From: Nocardiopsis metallicus
GTDB taxonomy: Bacteria; Actinomycetota; Actinomycetes; Streptosporangiales; Streptosporangiaceae
Direction: 5' to 3'
DNA: 64,000 bases
Assembly (NCBI RefSeq): GCF_014201115.1
Contig: NZ_JACHDO010000001.1
Location: 3,224,001-3,288,000 of the forward strand
Part shown: one piece after another, positions 42,117-51,119 of the stretch
Position numbering within the stretch: the first letter of the stretch is position 1
Layout of the letters: every line of letters begins with the position of its first letter
Notes under the pieces: generated by a model
Told to the model about the DNA's origin: nothing
Databases searched by the model: none
What the model saw: only the letters and a program-made list of their open reading frames with translations
Program-made: the position numbers and the translations under genes

Positions 42117-42904
42117 ACGGTGCCGACGCCGTGGCCGGTGCCCGGATGGCCGTGGGCACCTTCACGGTCTGGCCGGTGCGGGTGGACCGGGTGGACCGCG
42201 CCGTAGCCGGTTGGGCGATGTGCTGGGCACCGGCCCTGGGCGCGCTGCTGGGCGCGGTCACCGGGGCGACCGCGGTGGCCGGTGCCTGGTGGGGCTGGTC
42301 GGCCCCGCTGGCCGCGCTGCTCGCGGTGGGCCTGGGCGCGCTGCTCACCCGGGGGCTGCACCTGGACGGGTTGGCCGACCTGGCGGACGGCCTGGGCAGC
42401 GGTCGGCCAGCCGAGGGAGCGCTGGAGGTCATGCGGCGCTCCGACATCGGCCCGTTCGGGGTGATCACCCTGCTGGTGGCGGTCGGCGCCCAGGTACTGG
42501 CCCTGGCCCAGCTCCTCGAAGCCTCCCCCTGGGCCGCCCTGGCCGCCGCCGTGGCGGCGGGCGCGACCGGGCGGTTGGCGGTGACCCTGGCGTGTTCGCC
42601 GCGGGTGCCCTCGGCCCGGCCCGACGGGCTGGGTTCCTTCGTGGCGGGCACGGTGCGGCCGCTGCCCGCCGCGGCGTGTTCGGCGGGGGTGCTGGCGCTG
42701 TGCGGGCTCGGGCTGGTCCACTCCCCCGCCTTCGCCGCGGCCTGCGCGGCCGGGACGGTGCTGGGACTGCTGGCGGCCGGGCTGCTGCTGCGCCGTGCGG
42801 TGCGGCGGTTGGGCGGTCTGACCGGGGACGTCCTGGGCGCTCTGGTGGAGACGGCGGCGACCGCGGTCCTGCTGGTGGCGGCGGCCGCGAGCGGGTGGCT
42901 GTGA
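42113..42904 (+). CDS. cobS: adenosylcobinamide-GDP ribazoletransferase
   Basis: 263 residues from GTG 42113 (overlapping the cobU stop). Integral membrane protein with about six helices. Family motifs TFTVWPVRVDRVDRAVAGWAMCWAPALGALLGA, RGLHLDGLADLADGLGSG (catalytic Asp-rich region) and RRSDIGPFGVITLL. It joins adenosylcobinamide-GDP and alpha-ribazole to cobalamin. Codon bias and coupling show it belongs with cobU. Confidence 0.95.
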   Translation: MNGADAVAGARMAVGTFTVWPVRVDRVDRAVAGWAMCWAPALGALLGAVTGATAVAGAWWGWSAPLAALLAVGLGALLTRGLHLDGLADLADGLGSGRPAEGALEVMRRSDIGPFGVITLLVAVGAQVLALAQLLEASPWAALAAAVAAGATGRLAVTLACSPRVPSARPDGLGSFVAGTVRPLPAAACSAGVLALCGLGLVHSPAFAAACAAGTVLGLLAAGLLLRRAVRRLGGLTGDVLGALVETAATAVLLVAAAASGWL

Positions 42905-43202
42905 AGGTCTCCGGGGAGCCCCACCAGGCGGTTTGTACTGACCGGTAGCCTTCCAGGGCGGCCCAATGTCGCCATCATCACATTTTTTCACACGGGGTTT
43001 CACGCTGCCAGCGCCCGGACAGGCGCGCGTCCGCGCCGCCAACCGCGTGCGACACACCCCGCGAGGGACCAGAGCCCCCTCATGGCGCGGACGGCGACGG
43101 ACCCACCGGGGGAACACCCCCGCACTCCCGGGTGGCGCGGAGCGCCGTGTCAGACCTCCGGGAGCGCGGGGCGCCGCGTCCCCGCCGGGGGCGCGAGAGG
43201 AC
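42905..43202. other. intergenic region between cobS and pepA
   Basis: No gene. A T-run (CATTTTTTCAC, 42979-42989) follows the cobS end without a strong stem in front of it. The pepA -10 box begins at 43203. Confidence 0.4.
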
Positions 43203-43208
43203 TAGCAT
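43203..43208 (+). promoter_or_regulatory. -10 box of a leaderless pepA gene
   Basis: TAGCAT, 7 nt before GTG 43216. A weak GAGGA lies between them, so a short leader is also possible. Confidence 0.45.
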
Positions 43209-43215
43209 CGAGGAC

Positions 43216-44736
43216 GTGAGCACGACGTTGTCAGTAAACACGGAGTCCCCCAGTTCGCTCGACGCCGACGCGGTTGTCGTCGGTTACCACTCCGGAGGCG
43301 ACGCCCCGGAACCCGCGTCGGGCGCTCATTCCGTCGACGCCGCCTTCGCCGGCGGCCTCGGCTCGACCCTGTCGCTCCTGGGAGCGAGCGGCGCACCCGA
43401 GGAGGTGCACACCATTGCCTCCCTCGGAGCCGTCAAGGCCCCGGTCGTCGTCGCGGTCGGTCTCGGCCCGGCGCCCGCCGAGGGACCCGTCGACTCCGAC
43501 GTCCTGTCCCGCGCGGCCGGTGCCGCGCTGCGTTCGCTGAGCTCGCGCCCCGAGGGTGCGGGCCGCGTCGTTCTGGCCCTGCCCGCCACCACCGCCGACC
43601 AGGCCGGTGCCGTGGCCCTGGGAGCCGAACTCGGCGGCTACAGCTTCGACCGCTACCGCACCGGGGAGAAGGCCGAGAAGAAGGCCGCCCTGCCCGCTGC
43701 CTCGCTGACCGTGGTCAGCGAGGCCGACGGCGCGGACGACGCCGTCGAGCGCGCCGCCGTCCTGGCCCAGGCCGTCTCCTTCACGCGCGACCTCGTCAAC
43801 ACCGCCCCGGCCGACCTGGTCCCCGAGGACCTGGCCGCCGCGGCCCAGGAGATCGCCCAGCAGACCGGGCTGGAGATCGAGGTCCTGGACGAGCGCGCAC
43901 TGGCCGAGGGCGGATACGGCGGCCTGACCGGCGTCGGTCAGGGTTCGGCGAACCCGCCGCGCCTGGTCCGCCTGTCCCACAGCCACCCCGAGGCCACCAA
44001 GACGGTCGCCTTCGTCGGCAAGGGCATCACGTTCGACTCCGGTGGCCTGTCCCTCAAGCCCTCGGGCGGGATGGAGTCGATGAAGTCCGACATGAGCGGC
44101 GCCGCCTCCGTGCTCGCCGCCATGCGCGCCATCTCCTCCCTGGGCCTGAAGGTCAACGCGATCGGCTACCTGACCGTGGCCGAGAACATGCCCAGCGGCA
44201 CCGCCCAGCGCCCCTCCGACGTCCTGAGCATCTACGGCGGCAAGACCGTCGAGGTCCTCAACACCGACGCCGAGGGCCGTCTGGTCATGGCTGACGGGCT
44301 GGTCCGCGCCCACGAGGACCAGCCGGACCTGATCGTGGACATCGCCACGCTGACCGGCGCCCAGCTGGTCGCGCTCGGCACCCGCGTGTTCGCGGTCATG
44401 TCCAACGACGACGCCGTGCGCGACGAGATCGTCGCCGCCGCCACCGCCGAGGGCGAGGCCTCCTGGCCGATGCCGCTCCCGGCCGAGCTGCGCGCCGGCC
44501 TCAACTCCTCGGTCGCCGACATCGCCAACGTGGCGGCCGAACGCTGGGGCGGCATGCTCTCCGCGGGCATCTTCCTCCAGGAGTTCATCGAGGAGGGCAC
44601 CAAGTGGGCCCACCTCGACATCGCCGGGCCCTCCTTCAACCAGGGCGGCCCCCACGGTTACACCTCCAAGGGCGGTACGGGTGCGGGTACCCGCACCCTC
44701 GTCCGCATCGCCGAGGACTACGCCCGCAAGCAGTAG
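43216..44736 (+). CDS. pepA: leucyl aminopeptidase (M17)
   Basis: 506 residues from GTG 43216. Dimetal aminopeptidase removing N-terminal residues. The N-terminal macro-like domain is Ala/Gly-rich. The catalytic domain carries VGKGITFDSGGLSLKPSGGMESMKSDMSGAASVL (metal-binding Lys and Asp) and the signature NTDAEGRL (about 349-356) followed by VMADGL. Cytoplasmic hexamer. Corresponds to PepB/Rv2213 in mycobacteria (memory). Ends at a clear terminator. Confidence 0.95.
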   Translation: MSTTLSVNTESPSSLDADAVVVGYHSGGDAPEPASGAHSVDAAFAGGLGSTLSLLGASGAPEEVHTIASLGAVKAPVVVAVGLGPAPAEGPVDSDVLSRAAGAALRSLSSRPEGAGRVVLALPATTADQAGAVALGAELGGYSFDRYRTGEKAEKKAALPAASLTVVSEADGADDAVERAAVLAQAVSFTRDLVNTAPADLVPEDLAAAAQEIAQQTGLEIEVLDERALAEGGYGGLTGVGQGSANPPRLVRLSHSHPEATKTVAFVGKGITFDSGGLSLKPSGGMESMKSDMSGAASVLAAMRAISSLGLKVNAIGYLTVAENMPSGTAQRPSDVLSIYGGKTVEVLNTDAEGRLVMADGLVRAHEDQPDLIVDIATLTGAQLVALGTRVFAVMSNDDAVRDEIVAAATAEGEASWPMPLPAELRAGLNSSVADIANVAAERWGGMLSAGIFLQEFIEEGTKWAHLDIAGPSFNQGGPHGYTSKGGTGAGTRTLVRIAEDYARKQ

Positions 44737-44748
44737 TCCTGCGAGGTG

Positions 44749-44780
44749 GGGGCGGCACTCCCGAGCCGGTGTGCCGCCCC
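44749..44780 (+). terminator. pepA terminator
   Basis: 10-bp stem GGGGCGGCAC/GTGCCGCCCC, 12-nt loop, followed by TTCC. Confidence 0.8.
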
Positions 44781-44883
44781 TTCCCCGGCAGCCGCGGTCC
44801 CCGTTGACACGCCGCCCCCGGCGGTAGCGGACCGCGGTCTTCCACCACCCATCACCAGCCACCACAACTAGGAGTTCGTTCCC

Positions 44884-46260
44884 GTGAGTGAGAGCGGCGG
44901 CACCTTCGACCTCGTCGTCCTTGGCGGCGGCAGCGGCGGCTACGCGGCGGCACTGCGCGCCGCCGAGCTGGACATGAGCGTCGTCCTGATCGAGAAAGAC
45001 AAGCTCGGCGGCACCTGCCTGCACCGCGGCTGTATCCCCACCAAGGCCCTCCTGCACTCGGCCGAGGTCGCCGACTCCGCCAAGGAGAGCGAGAACTTCG
45101 GTGTCAGGGCCACCTTCGAGGGCATCGACATCGAGGCCGTGCACAAGTACAAGGACAAGGTGATCAGCGGCCTCCACAAGGGCCTGAGCGGGCTGATCAA
45201 GTCCCGCAAGATCACCGTCGTCGAGGGTGAGGGCAAGCTCACCGGCAAGGACGAGGTCACCGTCGACGGCAAGGTCTTCAAGGGGAAGAACATCCTCCTG
45301 GCGACCGGCTCCAAGCCCAAGACCCTGGGTCTGGAGATCGACGGCGAGAAGGTCATGACCAGCGACCAGGCCATGGAGCTCGGACGCGTCCCCGAGTCCG
45401 TCATCGTCCTGGGCGGCGGCGTGATCGGCGTGGAGTTCGCCAGCGTGTGGCGCTCCTACGGCGCCGACGTCACCATCGTCGAGGCCCTCAAGCACCTGGT
45501 CCCCGTCGAGGAGGAGTCCAGCTCCAAGCTGTTGGAGCGCGCCTTCCGCAAGCGGAAGATCAAGTCCGAGCTGGGCACCCCGTTCGAGTCGGTCAAGACC
45601 ACCGACTCCGGCGTGGTCGTGACCCTCCAGGGCGGCAAGACCCTCGAGGCCGAGGTCCTGCTGGTCGCCATCGGCCGCGGCCCGGTCTCCGAGGGCCTGG
45701 GCTACGAGGAGCAGGGCATCACCCTGGACCGCGGTTTCGTCCAGGTCGACGAGAACCTGCACACCGGCGTGGGCAACGTCTACGCCGTCGGCGACCTCAT
45801 CCCGACCCTCCAGCTCGCGCACGTCGGCTTCGCCGAGGGCATCTTCGTCGCCGAGCACATCGCCGGGCAGAACCCGCCCGCGATCGACTACGACGGTGTT
45901 CCCCGCGTCACGTACTGTGAGCCTGAGGTCGCCTCCGTCGGTCTCACCACCAAGGTGGCCAAGGAACGCGGTCACGACGTCGTCGAGATGAACTACAACC
46001 TGGCGGGCAACGGCAAGAGCCAGATCCTGCAGACCCAGGGCGCGATCAAGGTCATCGCCGAGAAGGACGGCCCCGTGCTGGGCGTCCACATGGTCGGCAG
46101 CCGTGTCGGCGAGCTCATCGCCGAGGGGCAGCTGATCTACAACTGGGAGGCCCTGCCCTCCGAGGTGGCGCAGCTGATCCACCCGCATCCGAGCCAGTCG
46201 GAGGCACTGGGCGAGGCGCACCTCGCGCTGGCGGGCAAGCCGCTGCACGTTCACGACTGA
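44884..46260 (+). CDS. lpdA: dihydrolipoyl dehydrogenase
   Basis: 458 residues from GTG 44884 with AGGAG upstream. FAD-binding [17 protein letters not shown], redox-active disulfide [22 protein letters not shown]-binding [15 protein letters not shown], a second FAD motif [22 protein letters not shown], and the interface catalytic His-Glu in [15 protein letters not shown]3 component that reoxidises dihydrolipoamide of 2-oxo-acid dehydrogenases. Directly upstream of sucB, its partner. Confidence 0.97.
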   Translation: MSESGGTFDLVVLGGGSGGYAAALRAAELDMSVVLIEKDKLGGTCLHRGCIPTKALLHSAEVADSAKESENFGVRATFEGIDIEAVHKYKDKVISGLHKGLSGLIKSRKITVVEGEGKLTGKDEVTVDGKVFKGKNILLATGSKPKTLGLEIDGEKVMTSDQAMELGRVPESVIVLGGGVIGVEFASVWRSYGADVTIVEALKHLVPVEEESSSKLLERAFRKRKIKSELGTPFESVKTTDSGVVVTLQGGKTLEAEVLLVAIGRGPVSEGLGYEEQGITLDRGFVQVDENLHTGVGNVYAVGDLIPTLQLAHVGFAEGIFVAEHIAGQNPPAIDYDGVPRVTYCEPEVASVGLTTKVAKERGHDVVEMNYNLAGNGKSQILQTQGAIKVIAEKDGPVLGVHMVGSRVGELIAEGQLIYNWEALPSEVAQLIHPHPSQSEALGEAHLALAGKPLHVHD

Positions 46261-46272
46261 CCGCTTCACCCC

Positions 46273-46301
46273 CGGGGGCGGGCCCCACGGGCCCGCCCCC
46301 G
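46273..46301 (+). terminator. hairpin between lpdA and sucB
   Basis: Perfect 13-bp stem CGGGGGCGGGCCC/GGGCCCGCCCCCG with loop CAC. A terminator or a processing/attenuation site within the lpd-sucB unit. Confidence 0.75.
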
Positions 46302-46364
46302 TACACATCCGCGCTGCCCATCAAGGCCTGGGCAGGTACCGCGTCCAGATCCAACGAGGAACTC

Positions 46365-48173
46365 ATGCCGACTTCCGTTTCCATGCCCGCCCTGGGTGAG
46401 AGCGTCACCGAGGGGACCGTCACCCAGTGGCTGAAGAACGTGGGCGACACCGTCGAGGTAGACGAGCCGCTCCTTGAGGTCTCCACCGACAAGGTGGACA
46501 CCGAGATCCCGTCCCCGGTGGCCGGTGTACTCACCAAGATCCTCGTCGACGAGGACGAGACCGTGGAGATCGGCGCGGAGATCGCGGTCATCGGCGGTGA
46601 GGGTGACAGCGCCGACGCCGACGCCGACGCCGCGCCCACCGCCGAGGAGCCCGCTCAGGAGGCCGAGCCCGAGGCCGAGCCCGAGGCCGCCCCGGCGGCC
46701 GAGGAGCCCGAGGCCGAGGAGCCCGCTCAGGAGGCCAAGCCCGAGCCCGCTCCCGAGGCCCCGGCCTCCGGTGGTTCCGACTCCGACGGTCCCGGTACCT
46801 CCGTGACCATCCCCGCCCTGGGTGAGAGCGTCACCGAGGGCACCATCACCCAGTGGCTGAAGAGCGTCGGCGACACCGTCGAGGAGGACGAGCCGCTCCT
46901 CGAGGTCTCCACCGACAAGGTGGACACCGAGATCCCGTCCCCGGTGGCCGGTGTACTCACCAAGATCCTCGTCGAGGAAGACGAGACCGTGGAGATCGGC
47001 ACCGAGATCGCGATCATCGGCGGCGGCTCCGGTTCCGCCGCCACGGCCCAGCCCGAGGCCGAGCCCAAGAGTGAGCCCGAGGCCGAGCCCAAGAGTGAGC
47101 CCGAGGCCGAGGCCAAGAGCGAGCCCGAGCCCAAGAGCGAGCCCGAGCCCGCCCCGGCCGCCCAGTCCGCACCTGCTCCCGCCGCACGTGAGCAGGACGC
47201 TGGCGCCCCGTCGGTGGACATCGAGACGCTCAGCGGCACCGGCCAGGCCTCCGGCACCGACGCCGTGACCGAGGCGTACGTGACCCCGCTGGTCCGCAAG
47301 CTCGCGGGCGAGCACCGCGTCGACCTGAGCCGCGTCTCCGGCACCGGCGTGGGCGGTCGTATCCGCAAGCAGGACGTGCTCAAGGCCGCCGAGGCCCAGC
47401 GTTCGGCCGCCGCGGCCCCGCGCAAGGTCACCTCGGACACCTCGGTGCGCGGTCGCACCGAGAAGCTGAGCCGTCTGCGCAAGTCCATCGCGGACCGCAT
47501 GGTCGAGTCGCTGCGCGTGTCCGCCACGACCACCCAGGTCATCGAGGTCGACGTCAGCAAGATCGCGCGCCTGCGCGACCAGGTCGGCGCCGACTTCGCC
47601 AAGCGCGAGGGCGTGGAGCTGAGCTTCTTCCCGTTCTTCGCGCAGGCCGCGGTGGAGGCCCTCAAGGCCCACCCGAAGGTCAACGCGGTGATCAACGCCG
47701 CCGACCAGACGGTGACCTACCACGACGTCGAGAACCTGGCCGTTTCGGTGGACACCGAGCGCGGCCTGCTCGCCCCGGTGGTCAAGGACGCCGGTTCGCT
47801 GAACCTCGGCGGCCTGGCCCGCGGCCTCACCGACCTGACCGAGCGCGCCCACACCGGCAAGCTCGGCCCGGACGAGCTGGGCGGCGGCACGTTCTCGATC
47901 TCCGAGACCGGCCACACCGGTGCGCTGTTCGGCACGCCGATCATCAACCAGCCGCAGGTCGCGATCCTGGAGACCGGCGCGGTCGTCAAGCGCCCGGTCG
48001 TCGTCGAGGACGAGGCCATGGGCGGCGAGGTCATCGCGGTCCGGTCGATGGTCTACCTGTCGATGGCGCACGACCACCGTCTGATCGACAGCGCCGACGC
48101 CGGCCGCTTCCTGCAGACCGTGAAGGAGCGCCTGGAAGAGGGCGCCTTCGAGGGTGACCTGGGTCTGTCCTGA
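46365..48173 (+). CDS. sucB: 2-oxoglutarate dehydrogenase E2 component (dihydrolipoyl succinyltransferase)
   Basis: 602 residues. Two lipoyl domains (about 2-78 and 145-220), each with the lipoylated Lys in [12 protein letters not shown]. They are joined by Glu/Pro/Ala-rich linkers, the second made of [14 protein letters not shown] repeats (about 230-265). Next is a peripheral subunit-binding domain ([36 protein letters not shown], from 304), then a catalytic acetyltransferase domain with [15 protein letters not shown] near 569. Corresponds to DlaT/Rv2215 (memory). It may serve pyruvate or 2-oxoglutarate dehydrogenase. Part of the lpd-sucB-lipB-lipA neighbourhood. Confidence 0.95.
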   Translation: MPTSVSMPALGESVTEGTVTQWLKNVGDTVEVDEPLLEVSTDKVDTEIPSPVAGVLTKILVDEDETVEIGAEIAVIGGEGDSADADADAAPTAEEPAQEAEPEAEPEAAPAAEEPEAEEPAQEAKPEPAPEAPASGGSDSDGPGTSVTIPALGESVTEGTITQWLKSVGDTVEEDEPLLEVSTDKVDTEIPSPVAGVLTKILVEEDETVEIGTEIAIIGGGSGSAATAQPEAEPKSEPEAEPKSEPEAEAKSEPEPKSEPEPAPAAQSAPAPAAREQDAGAPSVDIETLSGTGQASGTDAVTEAYVTPLVRKLAGEHRVDLSRVSGTGVGGRIRKQDVLKAAEAQRSAAAAPRKVTSDTSVRGRTEKLSRLRKSIADRMVESLRVSATTTQVIEVDVSKIARLRDQVGADFAKREGVELSFFPFFAQAAVEALKAHPKVNAVINAADQTVTYHDVENLAVSVDTERGLLAPVVKDAGSLNLGGLARGLTDLTERAHTGKLGPDELGGGTFSISETGHTGALFGTPIINQPQVAILETGAVVKRPVVVEDEAMGGEVIAVRSMVYLSMAHDHRLIDSADAGRFLQTVKERLEEGAFEGDLGLS

Positions 48174-48201
48174 CCCGGGTCCCCGCCAGGGGAGTTTTCC
48201 T

Positions 48202-48244
48202 CGGCCCGGGCCGGGCACCGTGCGACGGTGCCCGGCCCGGGCCG
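48202..48244 (+). terminator. sucB terminator
   Basis: Perfect 20-bp stem (48202-48221 with 48225-48244), loop GCG, followed by CTTCTC. Confidence 0.88.
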
Positions 48245-48298
48245 CTTCTCGTTCGGGTACGCGTGACGACGGTCTCCCGTCCGGTAACGGCCTCCGGG

Positions 48299-48329
48299 TT
48301 GACCTCAACCTCACTTGACGTTCTACCGT
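48299..48329 (+). promoter_or_regulatory. SoxR-type promoter of the FMN reductase gene
   Basis: TTGACC (48299-48304), 19-nt spacer, TACCGT (48324-48329). The spacer holds CCTCAACCTCACTTGACG (48303-48320), matching 14 of 18 positions of the SoxR box CCTCAAGTTAACTTGAGG. A 19-bp spacer is the hallmark of MerR-family activated promoters. Confidence 0.65.
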
Positions 48330-48381
48330 GGACACACCCCCGCGGAACCCATGCCCCGGACAGCCCCAGACGAGGAACCAC

Positions 48382-48945
48382 ATGCAGCAGGAGAACCTTC
48401 GGATCACGGTCGTCCTGGGCGGCAACCTCAACGGCCGCACCGGACCCGTGGTCTCCAACTGGTTCCTCGACCGGGCCGCCTCCCGCGAGGGCGTGACCCT
48501 CGACGTGCTGGACGTGGCCGGACTCGACCTGGGCGACGGCCACGGCACGTCCTCGGACTCGTTCCCCTCGCGCATCGCCGCCGCGGACGGGTTCGTGGTG
48601 GTGACCCCGGAGTACAACCACGGCTATCCCGGACCGCTCAAGAGCGCGATCGACACCGCGCGCAAGGAGTGGTTCGCCAAACCGGTCGCGTTCGTCTCCT
48701 ACGGCGGCATGTCCGGCGGCCTACGCGCCGTGGAGCAGCTGCGAGCGGTCTTCGCCGAACTGCACGTGACGTCGGTGCGCACCTCGGTGAGCCTGCACAA
48801 CGCACAGCGGATGTTCGGCCCCGAGGGAGCGCCCGTGGCGGAGCTGCGGGGCGCGGAGGACGCGGTCGAGGAGATGCTCGACCAACTGGTCTGGTGGGCC
48901 CTGTCCCTGCGCGAGGCCCGGACCCGCCGCCCGTTCCCGGGCTAG
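48382..48945 (+). CDS. NAD(P)H-dependent FMN reductase (quinone/azo reductase-like)
   Basis: 187 residues from ATG 48382 with GAGGA upstream. Flavodoxin-like fold: N-terminal phosphate loop GGNLNGRTGPVVSNW, TPEYNHGYPGPLKSAIDTARKEW (family signature) and SYGGMSGGLRAVEQLRAVF. It reduces FMN, quinones or chromate-like oxidants using NAD(P)H. The promoter is of SoxR type, and S. coelicolor SoxR is known to activate an NADPH-dependent flavin reductase (SCO2478, memory). That suggests induction by redox-cycling compounds. Monocistronic. Confidence 0.92.
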   Translation: MQQENLRITVVLGGNLNGRTGPVVSNWFLDRAASREGVTLDVLDVAGLDLGDGHGTSSDSFPSRIAAADGFVVVTPEYNHGYPGPLKSAIDTARKEWFAKPVAFVSYGGMSGGLRAVEQLRAVFAELHVTSVRTSVSLHNAQRMFGPEGAPVAELRGAEDAVEEMLDQLVWWALSLREARTRRPFPG

Positions 48946-49072
48946 CCGCGCTTGCTTTCCGTCGCCCGCCACCGCCCTCGACGGACGGCCCGGCGACCGA
49001 CAGGACTTCCCGGGCAATCCCGCCTCCGGCGCCCGTAGGACCCCGCCAGTGCCCTCAGAGGCCGAAAAGGTG

Positions 49073-49105
49073 GACGGGGCGGCGCCTGAACGGCACCGCC
49101 CCGTC
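49073..49105 (+). terminator. terminator of the FMN reductase gene
   Basis: 14-bp stem with one mismatch (GACGGGGCGGCGCC/GGCACCGCCCCGTC), loop TGAAC, followed by TTTCT. Confidence 0.82.
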
Positions 49106-49363
49106 TTTCTACCCCACCAATCACCATCCCCTGATGATCCCCATCATCAAAGGTCTGCGGGTAAGCGAGCCCCAGCCAGCCCGACAGGGCGTCGCCCACG
49201 GTAGCCCCGCGCTGACGCGGAGTTCCATGTCCCACACTCAACCTAGAAGACCCGCCCCCTCCGCGCAGTGCTTTCGCCGAAAAAGCCGAGAAAACTTCCG
49301 GGCCTGCTCCAGGGCCGGGCGAGAGCAGGCAGCCCACCGGTGCTGAAAGTACGGCTGGGCGGG

Positions 49364-49369
49364 TAGACA
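49364..49369 (+). promoter_or_regulatory. possible -10 box of the epimerase gene
   Basis: TAGACA, 7 nt before ATG 49377; the last base departs from consensus. Confidence 0.35.
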
Positions 49370-49376
49370 CCTCCTC

Positions 49377-50309
49377 ATGAGAGTGGCGATCACGGGTGCG
49401 ACCGGACTGATCGGCGGGGCGTTGACGGACTCCCTGCTCGAGGACGGGCACACGGTGGTGCGGTTGGTGCGCCGACTGCCCCGGGACACCCGGGTTCCCC
49501 GGTTGGAGGAGGCCGAGTGGCGGGCCGAGCAGGGGCGCGTGGACACCGTCGCCCTCCAGGACGCCGACGCCGTGGTCCACCTGGCGGGCGAACCGATCGG
49601 CCCCACCCTGTGGACCCGGCAGCGCAAGACCGCCATCCGCCGCAGCAGGGTCCGCGGCACCCAGACCCTCTCCCAGGCCCTGGCCGGGATGTCCACGCCC
49701 CCTCCCCGCCTTCTCAGCGCCTCGGGGATGCACTTCTACGGGGACACGGGCGGAAGCGTGGCCACCGAGGAGAGTCCGCCCGGCAAGGGTTTCCTGGCCG
49801 GGGTGTGCCGGGACTGGGAGGCGGCCACCGCCCCCGCCGAGGAGGCGGGGCTGTCCGTGGCGCACCTGCGCACGGCCGTGGTGCTGGCCCGTTCCGGCGG
49901 GCTGCTCCGGCATCTGCTGCCGCTGTGGCGGCTCGGGCTGGGCGGGCGGCTGGGCTCGGGGGCGCAGTACATGACCTGGATCGCGCTGGTCGACCAGATC
50001 GGCGCGATCCGGTTCCTGCTGGAGCGGCCCGAGATCACCGGTCCGGTGAACATGTGCGCGCCCGAACCGGTCACCAACGCCGCCTTCACCGAGGCGCTCG
50101 GTCGGGCCCTGGGACGTCCGACCATCCTTCCGGTTCCGGCGACGGCGATGCGCGCGGCGCTGGGGGACTTCGCGGAGGAGACCGCCCTGATCGACCTCAG
50201 GGCGCGGCCGAAACGCCTGGAGGAGGCGGGGTATTCCTTCCTCCTACCCACCGTCGACAGTGCGCTTTCCGACATCCTGCCCAGACCCGCCCCTCCCGCC
50301 GGGAGGTAG
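49377..50309 (+). CDS. TIGR01777 family SDR epimerase
   Basis: 310 residues. Extended short-chain dehydrogenase fold with NAD(P)-binding GATGLIGGALTDSL and a second block DAVVHLAGEPIG. The family motif SASGMHFYGD includes Tyr near the usual YxxxK site, but a canonical Lys is not obvious. A DUF1731-type C-terminal domain follows (RARPKRLEEAGYSFLLPTVDSALSDIL). Homologues sit upstream of lipB in mycobacteria (Rv2216, memory). Substrate unknown. The lipB start lies 9 nt after the stop, so the two may share a transcript. Confidence 0.9.
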   Translation: MRVAITGATGLIGGALTDSLLEDGHTVVRLVRRLPRDTRVPRLEEAEWRAEQGRVDTVALQDADAVVHLAGEPIGPTLWTRQRKTAIRRSRVRGTQTLSQALAGMSTPPPRLLSASGMHFYGDTGGSVATEESPPGKGFLAGVCRDWEAATAPAEEAGLSVAHLRTAVVLARSGGLLRHLLPLWRLGLGGRLGSGAQYMTWIALVDQIGAIRFLLERPEITGPVNMCAPEPVTNAAFTEALGRALGRPTILPVPATAMRAALGDFAEETALIDLRARPKRLEEAGYSFLLPTVDSALSDILPRPAPPAGR

Positions 50310-50312
50310 GTT
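50307..50312 (+). promoter_or_regulatory. -10 box of a possibly leaderless lipB transcript
   Basis: TAGGTT, 6 nt before GTG 50319. A GGGAGG at 50301-50306 could instead serve readthrough translation from the epimerase transcript. Confidence 0.45.
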
Positions 50313-50318
50313 GGTGGT

Positions 50319-51023
50319 GTGAGTGATCTCGTTTACGCATGGCTGGGCGACACTCCCGTCCCGTACCACCAGGGCTGGGATCTCCAGAAACGGCTCCACC
50401 AGAGCCGCGTCGCCGATGAGGTGGCCGATACGGTCCTCTTCCTGGAGCACGAACCCGTCTACACGGCGGGCAAGCGCACCGGGAGATGGGATCGTCCCAT
50501 CACCGACCCCGGTGCTCCCGTCGTGGACATCGACCGGGGCGGGAAGATCACCTGGCACGGTCCCGGCCAGCTCACGGTGTACCCCATCGTCAAGCTGCCG
50601 GACCCGATCGACGTGATCGCCTACGTGCGCATGCTCGAGGAGGCGATCATCCGCACGCTCGCCGACTACGGCCTCACCGGCCGCCGGGTCGAGGGCCGCA
50701 CCGGGGTCTGGCTGGACGCCGATCCCGAGCGCGGACTGACCGAGCGCAAGATCGCCGCGATCGGCTGCCGCATCGCCCGTGGGGTCGGTATGCACGGCCT
50801 GGCGTTGAACTGCGATAATGACATGTCGTGGTTCGACCGGATCGTCCCCTGCGGGATCTCCGACGCGGGGGTCACCTCGCTCACCAACGAACTGGGGCGC
50901 GCCGTCACCGTCACCGACGCACGGCCGCGTCTCGAACGGCACCTGGCCGACGTCCTGGGCGCGGCGGAGTACAGCCACACCGACGGCAGCGGAATGCTCT
51001 CCGACGCCACCGCCCTGGGATGA
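50319..51023 (+). CDS. lipB: lipoyl(octanoyl) transferase
   Basis: 234 residues. Moves octanoyl groups from octanoyl-ACP to lipoyl domains such as those of SucB. Family motifs GKRTGRWDRPI, DRGGKITWHGPGQLTVYPIV, and the catalytic Lys/Cys pair in ERKIAAIGCRI and FDRIVPCGISDAGVTSL. Thioester-forming Cys is in IVPCGIS. Followed by lipA, the enzyme that inserts sulfur. Confidence 0.97.
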   Translation: MSDLVYAWLGDTPVPYHQGWDLQKRLHQSRVADEVADTVLFLEHEPVYTAGKRTGRWDRPITDPGAPVVDIDRGGKITWHGPGQLTVYPIVKLPDPIDVIAYVRMLEEAIIRTLADYGLTGRRVEGRTGVWLDADPERGLTERKIAAIGCRIARGVGMHGLALNCDNDMSWFDRIVPCGISDAGVTSLTNELGRAVTVTDARPRLERHLADVLGAAEYSHTDGSGMLSDATALG

Positions 51024-51119
51024 CAGACCACACCATGAGCCAGTCCCCATCGGGACGTGTCGCCCCCACAAGGGGCGCGAGGGTCCCCGTCAAGGGGTAC
51101 AGAAGGGAACGGGTTCGCG

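Larger units (their letters stand above)
48946..49376. other. intergenic region between FMN reductase and epimerase genes
   Basis: Holds the reductase terminator at 49073-49105. No gene is seen in the rest; the epimerase -10 box is at its right end. Confidence 0.4.

Noticed and set aside
43231..46308. 1025-codon open frame on the minus strand opposite pepA and lpdA
   Set aside because: Shadow frame; composition typical of antisense to GC-rich genes and no ribosome site.
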